From the NCBI GenBank assembly GCA_021813745.1, contig JAKAJO010000051.1:1-64000 (forward strand): a stretch of DNA of 64,000 nucleotides. Direction: 5' to 3'. This document shows positions 18,316-28,263 of this stretch, piece by piece. Numbering within the stretch: position 1 is the first letter of the stretch; every line of letters starts with the position of its first letter. A program made the translations under genes and the position numbers. Under the pieces are notes generated by a model. The model ran no database searches and was not told the origin of the DNA. It saw only the letters and a program-made list of their open reading frames with translations. Origin of the DNA: Acidobacteriota bacterium. GTDB taxonomy: Bacteria > Acidobacteriota > Terriglobia > Terriglobales > Acidobacteriaceae.

Positions 18316-20748
18316 TTACACGGCGACGTGCGTCTCTGCCTCCACCGCAACGGGAGCCGAGTCAGTTCGCGGCTTCAACAGGGGCAAGGCCACCGCCAGA
18401 ACATCTTCGATCCGGCTGGCGTAGTGAACGCTCGCGCCCTCCATCATCTCTGGAGTCAGATCCTCCTCGACGTTTTGGCGGTTCTCCGCAGGCAGAATAA
18501 TCGTCTCCACCCCGGCACGGCGCGCCGCAAGGAATTTCTCCTTGATGCCGCCGACCGGCAGGACGTTTCCGCTCAGCGTAATCTCACCCGTCATCGCCGT
18601 CAGAGGACGCACCGGAGTATCGGTGAGCAGCGATGCCAGCACGGTCGCCATGGTCACGCCCGCGGACGGACCATCTTTGGGGATTGCTCCCGCCGGCACG
18701 TGAATGTGGATGTCGAGATCCTTGTTGAAATCCTCCGCCAGACCTAGGCTCGCCGCGTTGGAGCGGACCCAGGTGAGTGCGGCCTGCATCGATTCCTGCA
18801 TCACCTCGCCAATCTGGCCGGTCATGGCAAAGCTTCCCTTGCCCTTCATCTTGTTGGCCTCGATGAAGAGAATGTCCCCTCCTGCGGGTGTCCATGCCAG
18901 GCCGACAGCCACCCCAGGACGCTTCACCCGCTCAGCAACCTCCGTGTCCACGCGGACTTGGATGCCACCCAGAAACTCCTTCAGAACCTCCCGGGTCACG
19001 ATCAGCTTTTCCTTGTGCCCTTCCACCACCCGGCGTGCCTCCTTGCGGCAAACCGTGCCGATCGTCTGCTCCAGCTTCCTGACCCCCGCCTCCCGCGTGT
19101 AGTGGCGCACCATGTACCGCACCGCGTCTTCGGGAAACTCGATCTGCTCCGGTGTAATTCCGTTCTCCTTGATCTGACGCGGAATCAGATACTGGAAGGC
19201 AATATGAACCTTCTCCTCCTCGATGTACCCCTGCAGCGGAATAATCTCCATGCGGTCAATCAGGGGCGGCGGAACGGTGTCCAGCATGTTTGCCGTGCAG
19301 ATAAAAAGGACCTTCGACAAATCAAAGGGCACGTCCAGGTAGTTGTCCCGGAACGAATTATTCTGCGCCGGGTCAAGCGTCTCCAGCAAGGCCGACGCCG
19401 GGTCGCCACGGAAATCGCGGCCCAGTTTGTCCACCTCATCAAGCATGATCACCGGGTCGTTGGTCTCGGCCCGCCGGATACTCTGGATAATCTGGCCCGG
19501 CAACGCTCCGATGTAGGTCCGGCGATGGCCGCGGATCTCCGCCTCATCGTGCATGCCGCCCAGGGCGACACGCTGGAACTTCCGTCCCAGTGCGCGCGCG
19601 ATGGACTTGCCGAGGCTCGTCTTGCCCACGCCCGGAGGCCCCACGAAGCAAAGAATCGGCCCCTTCATATCCGGCTTCAGTTCCAGCACGCTCAGGTAGT
19701 CCAGAATCCTTTCCTTGACTTTCTTCAGTCCGTAGTGATCCTCGTCGAGAATCTCAGCGGCCTTTGCCGTATCGACCTCTGTTCCCGAACTCTTGGCCCA
19801 GGGCAACACGGCCAGCCACTCAATGTAGTTTCGGGTCAGCGAGTAATCAGCTGCCATCGGCGACATGCGCGACAGCCGCGAAAGCTCCTTCAGAGCCTCC
19901 TTTTTCACATCCTCCGGCATGCCGGCAGCCTCAATCTTTTGGCGCAGCTCCTCCACCTCGCGCTGCCCCTCGTCCTGCTCGCCGAGCTCCTTCTGGATGG
20001 CCTTCAGCTGCTCGCGCAGGTAGTAATCCCGCTGCGACTGCTGAACCTGGTCCTGGACTTCGGATTGAATCTTCGACCGGAGCTGCTGGACCTCAATCTC
20101 CTTCGCCAGCAGCTTGTTCATCTGCTCAAGGCGGTCCAGCACGTTCGGCGTCTCCAGCAGAAGCTGCTTCTCTTCCGTCGTCAAAAACGGCAGGGACGAC
20201 GCCACGAAGTCCACCAGACGGCTGGGATCCTCGATGTTCATCGCGATCGTCCGCAGTTCATCGGAGAGAGTCGGCGATTCGGAGACAATCTGCTGGAACT
20301 GGCCCACGACATTGCGCACCAGCGCCTCAACGCTTGCGGTCGACTCCGGCTCCGTGGCCTCCAGCTGATCCACCTCCGCAATCATGAACGGCTCGGTTTG
20401 GACGAATCGCAACAGCCGAACCCGCTCCACCCCCTCGGTGAAGACAAAGCGGCTCTGATTCGGCATCCGGACCACCTTATGGACGGTCGCCAAGGTGCCC
20501 ACCGTGTGCAGTTCATCCGGCGTCGGCGAGTCCACCCGTGGATCAATCTGCGCCGCAACGACAATCGACCGCTCTTCGCCCAAAGCTTCGATCAGCTGGA
20601 TTGAGCTTTCGCGCCCAACTGTAAGCGGCAAAACAGCATGCGGAAAAAGAACCGTATCCCGCACGGGCAGCACCGAGACGCGGCGCACCCCCGGCTTGCG
20701 GCTGTTTTCGGCATTCTCGGGGGAAATTCCAGTAGGCTGATTCGACAT
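18316..20748 (-). CDS. lon: ATP-dependent Lon protease
   Basis: An 810-residue cytoplasmic AAA+ protease that degrades damaged and regulatory proteins. Domains in order: N-terminal substrate-binding LAN domain (starting [17 protein letters not shown]), a coiled-coil helical part, the AAA+ module with Walker [10 protein letters not shown] and [11 protein letters not shown], and the C-terminal peptidase. The catalytic dyad is Ser695 in DGPSAG and Lys736 in GGIKEK. A TTG 36 bases upstream keeps the frame open, but the ATG at 20748 has AGGAG five bases before it. It is the first gene of a minus-strand block and is divergent from the pil operon. Confidence 0.97.
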   Translation of the reverse strand: MSNQPTGISPENAENSRKPGVRRVSVLPVRDTVLFPHAVLPLTVGRESSIQLIEALGEERSIVVAAQIDPRVDSPTPDELHTVGTLATVHKVVRMPNQSRFVFTEGVERVRLLRFVQTEPFMIAEVDQLEATEPESTASVEALVRNVVGQFQQIVSESPTLSDELRTIAMNIEDPSRLVDFVASSLPFLTTEEKQLLLETPNVLDRLEQMNKLLAKEIEVQQLRSKIQSEVQDQVQQSQRDYYLREQLKAIQKELGEQDEGQREVEELRQKIEAAGMPEDVKKEALKELSRLSRMSPMAADYSLTRNYIEWLAVLPWAKSSGTEVDTAKAAEILDEDHYGLKKVKERILDYLSVLELKPDMKGPILCFVGPPGVGKTSLGKSIARALGRKFQRVALGGMHDEAEIRGHRRTYIGALPGQIIQSIRRAETNDPVIMLDEVDKLGRDFRGDPASALLETLDPAQNNSFRDNYLDVPFDLSKVLFICTANMLDTVPPPLIDRMEIIPLQGYIEEEKVHIAFQYLIPRQIKENGITPEQIEFPEDAVRYMVRHYTREAGVRKLEQTIGTVCRKEARRVVEGHKEKLIVTREVLKEFLGGIQVRVDTEVAERVKRPGVAVGLAWTPAGGDILFIEANKMKGKGSFAMTGQIGEVMQESMQAALTWVRSNAASLGLAEDFNKDLDIHIHVPAGAIPKDGPSAGVTMATVLASLLTDTPVRPLTAMTGEITLSGNVLPVGGIKEKFLAARRAGVETIILPAENRQNVEEDLTPEMMEGASVHYASRIEDVLAVALPLLKPRTDSAPVAVEAETHVAV

Positions 20749-21309
20749 TGAGTCTCCTATTATCAACTTATCTCCATTAGACAATGCATACGCGAAAAGG
20801 TTGCAAGATTCTCAAGCCGCGCAGTCTCTGCCCAAATCTCCCCTCCAGCACTCTACGACCGGAAACGCCGGGTCGTTCCCGGAGCTGGCGCGGGGCAAGG
20901 CCCTCGCTCCATCCGCGGGCCTCTGCGTGCCGCATCGTGCACTCGCCTCCGGGAAATGGGGAGCCCTGCAGTGCGAGCTCCGGCCGTGCCCTGGTCTTCT
21001 TGCCCAATGCAACGCTCAAATCCTTCATCGTCGACCATTTTGAGTTCATGAGATCCAGAAAGGATGGTTGCGCCGGATCGCGCAGGAAAGGATTCGGCGA
21101 CTCTTCGGCGGCCGGATTGGGACATGCGCTTGGCGGGCTTTTACAGTGACCAACCGGCTGGATCGGGAAGCTGCGGAACCATTCCCGGCCTGATGAACGG
21201 TGGATGGAAGATGTGCGTCTATTGTGCAGTTCAGGCTGTTACCCTTGAACAGGATTGCGGGGCCTCGGCCGCTTCAACAAGGCACGGGTGCGGGGAAGCA
21301 TCGATCACT
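20749..21309. other. 561-base divergent intergenic region between lon and pilC
   Basis: It must hold the promoters for lon (leftward) and the pilus-like operon (rightward). Several short open frames cross it on both strands, but none has a recognisable protein, a good ribosome-binding site or typical composition. Translation in frame with pilC is open back to 21064; the added residues are Cys-rich and unlike the family, so they were not taken as coding. No clear operator or RNA gene was seen. Confidence 0.5.
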
Positions 21310-22512
21310 ATGGCAGAGTTTGTCATCAAGCTGGCTGACGAGCGCGGCCGGGTGCAGGAGCAGATCCAGACGGCGGCGACTGCCGATGAGCTTCGCGCGC
21401 GGTTTACGCATGCGGGCTATCACGTCTTCTCCGTGAAGGCCCGCAGCAGCACTTCATTGTTCGCCCGCCGCAAGGTCAAGCTGGAGCCGTTTCTCATCTT
21501 CAATCAGCAGTTTTTGACGCTGATCCGCGCCGGCTTGCCCATCCTCGGGTCGCTGAACATGCTGGCCAAGGGGCAGAAGGACGCGCATTTTGCCAGCCAA
21601 ATATACGATGTGGCCAATCGCGTCAAAACAGGCGAGGCGCTGTCGTCCGCATTCGAGGCGCAAAGCGGCATTCCGCCCATCTACACCACGACGCTGCTGG
21701 CGGGTGAGCGTTCCGGCAATCTCCAGGAAGTGCTGGAGCGCTACGTCAGCTTTCAGCGCGTCTCATTGACGTTCCGCAAGAAGCTGACCGCTTCCCTCAT
21801 CTATCCTTCGCTTTTGCTTACGCTGGTCACCGGTTTGATGATCTTCATGTTCACGGTGGTGATTCCGCAGTTTGCGGAGTTGTATGACCAAATGGGGTCG
21901 CAACTGCCGGGAATGACGATCGCCTTACTGTCCTTTGGCAAATGGACGCAGCACAACATTCTCTGGATTGCCTTGATATTGGGCGGCGGCGGCTTTGCCC
22001 TCTTTCGATTTGCCACCACGGAGCGCGGCCGCGACTTCGTCGATAATTTCCGCGTGGGCCTGCCCGTCTTTGGCAAGATCTGGCTCAAGTATCAGGTGGC
22101 GCTGTTCGCACGCACGCTCTCGACACTTCTGACGGGCGGCCTTCCGCTGGTGCCTTCGCTTGACACCGCGGCGCGGTCCATCTCTTCCCGACGGGTTGCC
22201 AAAGCGGTGCACTCTTCAATCACGACGGTGCGCGAGGGCAAGAGCCTGGCGGACGCGCTGGTGGCCACCAGGGTCATTCCCGATCTTGCCACGGAGATGA
22301 TCTCCGTGGGAGAGCAGACCGGGGCCCTGCCGCAAATGCTGAATTCGGTAGCAGAGTTCTTCGAAGAGGACGTGGCCACCGCGCTGACAGCAGCACTGGC
22401 GCTTATCGAGCCGGCGATCCTGATCGTGATGGGCGTGGTAGTGGTCTTCATTCTGATCTCGCTCTACCTGCCCATCTTTTCTCTGGGGCAGGTCTCAGGA
22501 GGGGGAGGTTAA
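21310..22512 (+). CDS. pilC: PilC/GspF inner-membrane platform protein
   Basis: A 400-residue polytopic protein with two GspF domains. The first is at about residues 65-190 (FLIFNQQFLTLIRAGLPILGSL, then TLLAGERSGNLQEVLERY). The second starts near 270 with YQVALFARTLSTLLTGGLPLVPSL and MISVGEQTGALPQML. Membrane segments are at about 170-195, 220-240 and 370-395. In type IV pili and type II secretion this protein couples the assembly ATPase to the growing pilus. The ATG at 21310 gives the MAEF start; GGGGAAG lies about 14 bases upstream. It is the first gene of a seven-gene operon, with 3 bases between its stop and pilB. Confidence 0.92.
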   Translation: MAEFVIKLADERGRVQEQIQTAATADELRARFTHAGYHVFSVKARSSTSLFARRKVKLEPFLIFNQQFLTLIRAGLPILGSLNMLAKGQKDAHFASQIYDVANRVKTGEALSSAFEAQSGIPPIYTTTLLAGERSGNLQEVLERYVSFQRVSLTFRKKLTASLIYPSLLLTLVTGLMIFMFTVVIPQFAELYDQMGSQLPGMTIALLSFGKWTQHNILWIALILGGGGFALFRFATTERGRDFVDNFRVGLPVFGKIWLKYQVALFARTLSTLLTGGLPLVPSLDTAARSISSRRVAKAVHSSITTVREGKSLADALVATRVIPDLATEMISVGEQTGALPQMLNSVAEFFEEDVATALTAALALIEPAILIVMGVVVVFILISLYLPIFSLGQVSGGGG

Positions 22513-22515
22513 ACG

Positions 22516-24159
22516 ATGGCGGATGCAACCCTCACAGCAATCCCGACCGGTCCGTTGGCCGGCAGCGCGGAAGAGCGCGAGCAGGCCGAGGCCCTGGCCC
22601 ATCGCTACCGCGCGGAGTTCGTGGATCTGAAGAATTTCAAGATCCAGCACGAACTGCTGCGCACGGTCCCGGTCGAGCTGATGTTTCGCTACAACTTTGT
22701 ACCGATTGAGCAGGTGGAGGACGCACTTGCAATTGCCGTCAGCGACCCTTCGCGACTCATGGTTCTGGATGAAATTGCCGGACTGTTGGGTAGCCGGATT
22801 ATTCCGCGTGTCGCAACGCTGTCTCAGATTACCGACCTGCTGAAGAAGACCGAGCAGTCGCAGCGCGTACTCGATGAGGCCAGCGAAGGGCTCACGTTCG
22901 ATGTGCTTTCCGGCGAGGAGAACTCTGACGAGAATATTTCGATTGAGAAGATCACTAGCGATGAAGACATCAGTCCGATCATCCGCCTGGTCGATACGAC
23001 AATCTTCACCGCACTGGAGCGCCGTGCTTCCGATATTCACATCGAGACCTATGACGACTCGCTGCACGTGAAGTATCGAATTGATGGTGTGCTGCAGGAG
23101 GCCATGGCGCCGATTGCCCGCGAGCACCATACGACGATTCTGAGCCGCATCAAGATCATGAGCGAGCTCGATATTGCCGAGCGCCGCGTGCCGCAGGACG
23201 GACGTTTCCGTGTGCGTTACAAAGGCCGCCTGATCGACTTCCGTGTCTCCATCATGCCCACGGTACATGGCGAAAATGCCGTGCTGCGCGTGCTGGACAA
23301 GGAATCCATGAGCGAGAAGTTCCGCAACCTCACGCTGGATGTGGTCGGCTTTGCCGAAGAGGATCTGCGGCGCTTCCGCCGCTATATTCGCGAGCCCTAC
23401 GGGATGGTGCTGGTGACCGGACCGACCGGATCGGGCAAGACGACGACTCTTTATGCCGCGCTGAACGAAATCAAGAGCGACGAAGACAAGATCATCACCA
23501 TTGAAGATCCGGTGGAATACCAGATTCGCGGCATCACGCAAATTCCTGTGAATGAGAAAAAGGGTCTCACGTTCGCCCGTGGGCTCCGATCCGTCCTGCG
23601 TCATGACCCGGACAAAATTCTCGTTGGCGAAATCCGTGACCAGGAGACGGCGCAGATCGCCATCAACTCCGCGCTGACGGGGCACCTGGTCTTCACCACA
23701 GTCCACGCGAACAACGTAGTGGATGTGCTGGGGCGCTTTCTGAACATGGGCGTTGAGGCCTATAACTTTGTCTCCGCGCTCAACTGCATTCTGGCGCAAA
23801 GACTGGTCCGCACGATTTGCGAACACTGTATTCAGACAGTTCGCTACTCCGACGATGTCCTGCAGGCCAGCGGCCTCGATCCAAGTGACTGGCGCGACTT
23901 CGAATTTCATGAGGGCGCCGGCTGCATCGAGTGCGGTGGCACGGGATACCGGGGCCGGACCGCCATTCACGAATTGTTGGACTTGACCGACCCGATTCGC
24001 GAGTTGATTCTGGAGAAGAAACCCACTTCAGAGGTACGCAAGCTGGCACAGAAGGAAGGCATGTCGTTCCTGCGGGAATCGGCGCTGGATCGCGTGCGGC
24101 GCGGGTTGACCACGCTCAAAGAGATTAACAAAGTCACATTTATTGAGGCTTCACGCTAG
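22516..24159 (+). CDS. pilB: PilB/GspE-type assembly ATPase
   Basis: A 547-residue hexameric ATPase that powers pilin or pseudopilin polymerisation. The N-terminal MshEN/GspE-N region (about 20-130) precedes the ATPase core. The core has Walker A GPTGSGKTTT (302-311), Walker B ILVGEIRD (368-375), the His box TGHLVFTTVHAN (388-399) and a tetracysteine zinc site (Cys435, Cys438, Cys470, Cys473). All catalytic features are present. GGAGG lies just before the ATG at 22516. The stop TAG shares its last base with the GTG of the next gene. No PilT-type retraction ATPase is encoded nearby. Confidence 0.95.
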   Translation: MADATLTAIPTGPLAGSAEEREQAEALAHRYRAEFVDLKNFKIQHELLRTVPVELMFRYNFVPIEQVEDALAIAVSDPSRLMVLDEIAGLLGSRIIPRVATLSQITDLLKKTEQSQRVLDEASEGLTFDVLSGEENSDENISIEKITSDEDISPIIRLVDTTIFTALERRASDIHIETYDDSLHVKYRIDGVLQEAMAPIAREHHTTILSRIKIMSELDIAERRVPQDGRFRVRYKGRLIDFRVSIMPTVHGENAVLRVLDKESMSEKFRNLTLDVVGFAEEDLRRFRRYIREPYGMVLVTGPTGSGKTTTLYAALNEIKSDEDKIITIEDPVEYQIRGITQIPVNEKKGLTFARGLRSVLRHDPDKILVGEIRDQETAQIAINSALTGHLVFTTVHANNVVDVLGRFLNMGVEAYNFVSALNCILAQRLVRTICEHCIQTVRYSDDVLQASGLDPSDWRDFEFHEGAGCIECGGTGYRGRTAIHELLDLTDPIRELILEKKPTSEVRKLAQKEGMSFLRESALDRVRRGLTTLKEINKVTFIEASR

Positions 24160-25076
24160 TGTCCTGGTTGAAAGGCAAGACCGAATCCGCAACGCAGCTC
24201 TCTGCGCGGCCGCCGGCGGCTGTGGAGCTGACTCCTGAAGGCGTGCTGGCAGCGGCCCTTCCCGGCAAAGGCGCACCGCCGGTTGTAGCGTTTGAGCCGC
24301 TGCCGGATGGCACGCTCCATCCCGGGATCTCCGCACCCAACCTTGCGATCCCTGATCTTGTGGCCAGAGCGGTCCGCAAGGCCCTGGACCAGGTTTCGCC
24401 TCGCAGGCGCGCGATCACCGTGATTGTCCCCGACAGTGCGGTGCGTGTCTTTATGCTGGATTTCGACTCCCTTCCCGCCAAGCCGGCCGAGGTCATCCCG
24501 GTACTGCGCTTCCGGCTGCGAAAGATGGCCCCATTCGACGTGGAACAGGCAGGAATCAGTTACCAGATCCTGTCGCACAATACCGATGAAACCCGCGTGC
24601 TGACGGCCATGATTCCGGGGCCGGTCCTGGCAGAGTATGAGACGGCGATTCGTTCGGCTGGCTATGAGCCCGGCTCCGTACTCTCAGCCAGCCTGGCAGC
24701 TCTTGCCAGAGTAGATACTGATGAGCCGGTGCTGGCAGCCTGTATGAACGCGGGATCACTGACCACCGTGATTGCCCACGGGCAGGATCTGTTGCTGTTT
24801 CGGACGCTGGAGCTACCCGAAAATCCGGCGCAGCGCCTGGCGGAAGTGCAACGCGACATTGCGGTAGCCTCAGCCTATTTTGAGGACAAGCTGAATCAGC
24901 GTCCACAGACCCTGCACTATGCAGGACGCGGCACAGCCATGGAATTTGGCCGCTGGATTCAGGAGCGAGAGTTGAACGTCGTGGACCTGGTGCCGCCACC
25001 CGCAACCGGTGCGGCAACCGCATTAGGGCCAGCGAGCCTTGCCGGCATCGCTGGAGCTCTCGCGGGGGTGGTGTAG
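24159..25076 (+). CDS. pilM: PilM/GspL-like actin-fold assembly protein
   Basis: A 305-residue protein starting at a GTG that overlaps the pilB stop. It has the actin-like PilM/GspL architecture (AVELTPEGVLAAAL near the N-terminus, then VIVPDSAVRVFMLDFDSLP and VLRFRLRKMAPFDVEQAGISYQIL). It is short compared with PilM (about 350 residues), and its nucleotide-binding motifs are weak. In the type IV pilus system PilM sits on the cytoplasmic face and binds the N-terminal tail of PilN. The gene order M-N-O-P supports the call. The C-terminal hydrophobic residues may be a membrane contact. Confidence 0.82.
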   Translation: MSWLKGKTESATQLSARPPAAVELTPEGVLAAALPGKGAPPVVAFEPLPDGTLHPGISAPNLAIPDLVARAVRKALDQVSPRRRAITVIVPDSAVRVFMLDFDSLPAKPAEVIPVLRFRLRKMAPFDVEQAGISYQILSHNTDETRVLTAMIPGPVLAEYETAIRSAGYEPGSVLSASLAALARVDTDEPVLAACMNAGSLTTVIAHGQDLLLFRTLELPENPAQRLAEVQRDIAVASAYFEDKLNQRPQTLHYAGRGTAMEFGRWIQERELNVVDLVPPPATGAATALGPASLAGIAGALAGVV

Positions 25077-25079
25077 CCG

Positions 25080-25847
25080 ATGCGGATTGGAATCAACCTC
25101 GCGACTCGGCCCTTTGCGGACCTGGCCCCCACGCTCAAGCGCCTGCGCATCGCCATGGCTGCCTTGGCCGCGGTGGGCATCCTGTGCGGAATCGGACTGC
25201 ATGCCATCCGGCATAAGGCTGAGCGGGCCCGGGCGCGTGACCATTCGCTCGACGGACAGATCGCCAGGATCCGCCAGGAGCGACAGGGCTATCAGGCCAT
25301 CATGCGGCAGCCAGACAACGCGCAGGTGCTGGCACAGGCAGGACGGCTCAATCAGCTCTTCGATCAGAAGGCATTCTCCTGGACGCTGGCCATTGAAGAC
25401 CTGGAAACCGTGCTGCCGGGTGGCGTGCAGGTGACAACTTTGGAGCCGAACCGCGCGCCGAATGGCAGCATCACCTTGAAGCTGCGCGTGGCCGGCCCGC
25501 GCGATCGCGCGATTGACCTGGTACAAAACCTGGAACATTCGAAACACTTCGTGTCGCCGCGCATCATCGGGGAAAGCGCGGAAGCCAGTGCCGGATCGAG
25601 TACCCATTTGCAGCCCGTAAGTGCCTCCAGCCCCGTGAACTTCGATTTGCTTGCCGACTATGAACCTCCATCGGTGCCGTCGGCATCTGAGCCAGCTCCG
25701 AGCCATCCGGACGAGGTAAATGCAGACCCCAGTGCCGCGACGGCTGGAACCTCAGCGCCGCTGGGAGCAGGCAGGAAGCGCATGCCGCACGTTGCCCTGC
25801 CCCGGCCGAAGGCGTCCGTTCCTTTGCATAAGGGGGCCGCGCGATGA
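25080..25847 (+). CDS. pilN: PilN-like inner-membrane alignment protein
   Basis: A 255-residue bitopic protein. It opens with MRIGINLATRPFADL, where the INLxxxP-like motif is what PilN uses to bind PilM. A membrane helix follows at about residues 18-40, then a coiled coil and a ferredoxin-like periplasmic domain (about 75-165). The last 75 residues are Pro/Ser/Ala-rich and probably disordered, which is longer than in ordinary PilN. It starts 3 bases after the pilM stop, and its own stop overlaps the pilO start. Confidence 0.85.
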   Translation: MRIGINLATRPFADLAPTLKRLRIAMAALAAVGILCGIGLHAIRHKAERARARDHSLDGQIARIRQERQGYQAIMRQPDNAQVLAQAGRLNQLFDQKAFSWTLAIEDLETVLPGGVQVTTLEPNRAPNGSITLKLRVAGPRDRAIDLVQNLEHSKHFVSPRIIGESAEASAGSSTHLQPVSASSPVNFDLLADYEPPSVPSASEPAPSHPDEVNADPSAATAGTSAPLGAGRKRMPHVALPRPKASVPLHKGAAR

Positions 25848-26482
25848 AACGCATCAGCCGTGCCCAATGGCGCGAGATTCTTCAGTCGCCCGTGACGTGG
25901 CATGTCGCGGGCGTCGTCCTCCTGGCGATCGTCGTGGTTGTGCTGGGCGTGCGTCTCGGCATGGACTGGTCCGCCACCGACACGGATTCGACCAATACCC
26001 TGGCCAGCAAGCAGATGGAACTGAAGGCCCTGGAGATGGAAACATCCTCCCTGCGCGGGCTGGATAAGCGCGTCGCAAAATCCCGCAACGAAATTAAGGA
26101 TTTCTATGATCGGCGCATCCCGGCCAACTATTCATCGATCGCGACCCGCCTGGGCGAGCTGGCGGTCTCTTCGGGCGTTCAACTTTCGCGCGTGCAGTAT
26201 GCGCAGGGCCCACCGGGCACGGACCTGACCGAAATCACGATGGATGCGGGAATCAGCGGCGCCTATCCACAGATCATGCATTTCGTGAATGGCCTGGAGC
26301 GCGATCCCAATTTCTTTGTGATTCGCGCGCTGGCCCTAACCGGACAGCAGGGTGGGCTGGTGAATCTGCGCCTGCGCATGTCCACGTGGCTGCGGCCTGC
26401 CGCCGCCGCCAGCAGCGGCCTGCCCGAGGCCAAAGGGGATGCTGGCAACGCCACTGAACCTGCCGGCCGGGAGGGTAAATAG
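25844..26482 (+). CDS. pilO: PilO-like inner-membrane alignment protein
   Basis: A 212-residue bitopic protein with an N-terminal membrane helix (about residues 19-40), a coiled coil, and a periplasmic ferredoxin-like domain (about 90-175). PilO forms a heterodimer with PilN that supports the assembly machine. The start codon overlaps the pilN stop (ATGA). A Gly/Ala-rich tail of about 25 residues ends the protein. Sequence similarity in this family is low, so the call relies on topology, length and position. Confidence 0.82.
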   Translation: MKRISRAQWREILQSPVTWHVAGVVLLAIVVVVLGVRLGMDWSATDTDSTNTLASKQMELKALEMETSSLRGLDKRVAKSRNEIKDFYDRRIPANYSSIATRLGELAVSSGVQLSRVQYAQGPPGTDLTEITMDAGISGAYPQIMHFVNGLERDPNFFVIRALALTGQQGGLVNLRLRMSTWLRPAAAASSGLPEAKGDAGNATEPAGREGK

Positions 26483-26484
26483 CC

Positions 26485-27078
26485 ATGGCCTTGCAACTGG
26501 GAACGGAGAACAAGAAGCAGGTTTACACCCTCGCCGCGCTGCTTGTGGTCATCGTCGGCGTCGGCGCGTGGGAACTTTGGAACACCTTCGGCGGCACACC
26601 ATCTGCCCCTGCGCCGCATGCGGCTGTGGGTGTTGTGCGGACCGGCCCGGGAAATAAAGGTCCGGAAGCCGCGCGCATGACGAACAGCGGCATCGACCCG
26701 ACCCTGCATCTGGAAAAGCTGGCACTCAGCGAGAGCGTTCTCTATCGAGGCACCGGCCGCAATATCTTCTCCGCGGACTCTGCGCCGGTTGCAATTGAAA
26801 CACCCTTGAAAAGCGCACGCGCCGTGGATAAGCCGGCTGTAATTGCCGCACCCGCAGTGCCACGCCCACCCGTGATCGACCTAAAATATTTCGGCTACAG
26901 CCAGGCGCACGACAAATCACTCAATGCATTCCTGGTGCATGGGGATGACATCTTTGTTGCCCGTACTGGCGATGTGGTGGACCACCGATACAAGGTGGGA
27001 ACGATCCTGCCGGGCAGCGTGCAGATTACCGATTTGGGCTACAACAACACGCAGACACTTCCACTCTCTGCCAACTGA
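26485..27078 (+). CDS. pilP: PilP/GspC-like periplasmic connector protein
   Basis: A 197-residue protein with one N-terminal membrane helix (about residues 14-32), a low-complexity Pro/Ala spacer and a C-terminal beta-rich domain (about 130-197, [20 protein letters not shown] then [15 protein letters not shown]). In both type IV pili (PilP) and type II secretion (GspC) this HR-type domain contacts the outer-membrane secretin. There is no typical lipobox, so it looks more like GspC than PilP in its anchoring. It follows pilO by 2 bases. No secretin gene is present in the window. Confidence 0.75.
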   Translation: MALQLGTENKKQVYTLAALLVVIVGVGAWELWNTFGGTPSAPAPHAAVGVVRTGPGNKGPEAARMTNSGIDPTLHLEKLALSESVLYRGTGRNIFSADSAPVAIETPLKSARAVDKPAVIAAPAVPRPPVIDLKYFGYSQAHDKSLNAFLVHGDDIFVARTGDVVDHRYKVGTILPGSVQITDLGYNNTQTLPLSAN

Positions 27079-27113
27079 GCCTTCTGAGCGGCGGAGGATT
27101 TCAAGGAAACGGG

Positions 27114-28121
27114 ATGATCATTCTTTCGCAGAGACATCGGCAGATTCGGCCTGAAGAAGAAGGCTACATGCTGGTGTGGGTCATCTTCATGCTCTTTCTT
27201 GTCATTCTGGCCCTGAGTGTGGCTGCGCCGCGGGTGCGCGTGGATATTCAACGACAGCGCGACCTGGAAACGATGCGTCGAGGGCAACAGTACATCCGCG
27301 CCATTCAGCTGTACTACCGGAAATTCGGCTCGTATCCGCCCAACATCGACGCCCTGGTCAAAACCAGCGAAATCCGCTTTCTGCGCAAGCGGTATCTGGA
27401 TCCAACCACCGGGAAGGACGATTGGAAGCCAGTCGGAGTGGGACAAAATAAGACACCCATCATGGGCTTTTTCGGCCAGCCGCTGGCCGGCGCAACGGGA
27501 GGGATTGGCGGTGTGGGTCCGGGGAGTGTGAACGGCGCAACTCCAGCGTCCAGCGCCTTCGGTTCGTCCGACGCAAGCGCGGGATCGGCGCTGGGGCAAT
27601 CCGGCGCATCGCCGGGCACATCCAGCGGCTCGGGGTTCAGTCTTGGATCTGGCATCGGCGGAGCGTCCAGCGGGAGCACTCTGGGTGGCGGAAGCACCCC
27701 AGGCACTTCCAGCCCCGGAGGACTGGGTTCAACGGCGGGTGGCAGCACATCGTCTCCTGCTGGAGGCGGCGGTTTGACGGGGCAGACATTCGGAGGGGCC
27801 GGCATCATGGGCGTCTCTCCGGCCAGCCCGAAGGCCTCCGTTTACGTGTACAAGAAGAAGGATCACTACAAGGACTGGGAGTTCCTGTACAGCCCGATGC
27901 TCGATCAGATGATGTCAGGCGGCAATCAGGGAACGATTGGCCAGCCGGCCAGCGGGATGAGTGGCGGGCTCGGCTCCCCCGGAACGGGCACCGGGACAGG
28001 GATCGGAGCCGGCAGTGGTACCGGCACGCAATCCGGTGGATTCAGTCTCGGCATTGGAGGATCCTCGCCGACCAGCCCCACTTCACCCGCGCCGCAGCAG
28101 CCTGCCGCCCCATCCCCGTAG
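27114..28121 (+). CDS. Pseudopilin-like protein with long Gly/Ser-rich region
   Basis: A 335-residue protein with a short leader ending EEEG (Gly17), then a long hydrophobic helix YMLVWVIFMLFLVILAL and a GspG-like N-terminal domain (MRRGQQYIRAIQLYYRKFGSYPPNIDAL). The prepilin peptidase motif is degenerate: residue +5 after Gly17 is Trp22, where pilins have Glu. Residues about 120-270 are almost entirely Gly, Ser, Thr, Ala and Pro in repeats of type GxGS; a short structured piece (VYVYKKKDHYKDWEFLYSP) interrupts them. It is the last gene of the pilus operon and is unlike an ordinary 140-residue major pseudopilin. Confidence 0.72.
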   Translation: MIILSQRHRQIRPEEEGYMLVWVIFMLFLVILALSVAAPRVRVDIQRQRDLETMRRGQQYIRAIQLYYRKFGSYPPNIDALVKTSEIRFLRKRYLDPTTGKDDWKPVGVGQNKTPIMGFFGQPLAGATGGIGGVGPGSVNGATPASSAFGSSDASAGSALGQSGASPGTSSGSGFSLGSGIGGASSGSTLGGGSTPGTSSPGGLGSTAGGSTSSPAGGGGLTGQTFGGAGIMGVSPASPKASVYVYKKKDHYKDWEFLYSPMLDQMMSGGNQGTIGQPASGMSGGLGSPGTGTGTGIGAGSGTGTQSGGFSLGIGGSSPTSPTSPAPQQPAAPSP

Positions 28122-28176
28122 CCGTATCGCTGCCGACAGCAAAATTCAAACCGGTCTGAAGACGCACCGCGGGAAA

Positions 28177-28220
28177 GACACGATGGCCCGACTCTCTCCG
28201 GAGAGTCGGGCCATCGTGTC
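28177..28220. terminator. Perfect 20-bp hairpin between convergent genes
   Basis: Exact 20-base arms starting GACACGATGGCCCGAC and returning as its complement enclose a TCCG tetraloop. The element lies between the stop of the pseudopilin gene (plus) and the stop of iscA (minus). It can terminate both transcripts. On the minus strand a TTTCCC follows; on the plus strand no T-run is present. Confidence 0.85.
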
Positions 28221-28263
28221 AAGCGCACCTCAGGCCGAGTGCGGGAAAATTCGGGAACGTCAG

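Noticed and set aside
20784..21149. Open frames in the lon-pilC gap as new small genes
   Set aside because: They are present on both strands, lack ribosome-binding sites and family features, and overlap each other.
21064..21309. Longer N-terminus for PilC
   Set aside because: The extra residues are Cys-rich and unlike PilC; the ATG at 21310 gives the normal start.
28177..28220. CRISPR-like or mobile-element inverted repeat
   Set aside because: Only one copy exists in the window and no transposase or target-site duplication was seen.
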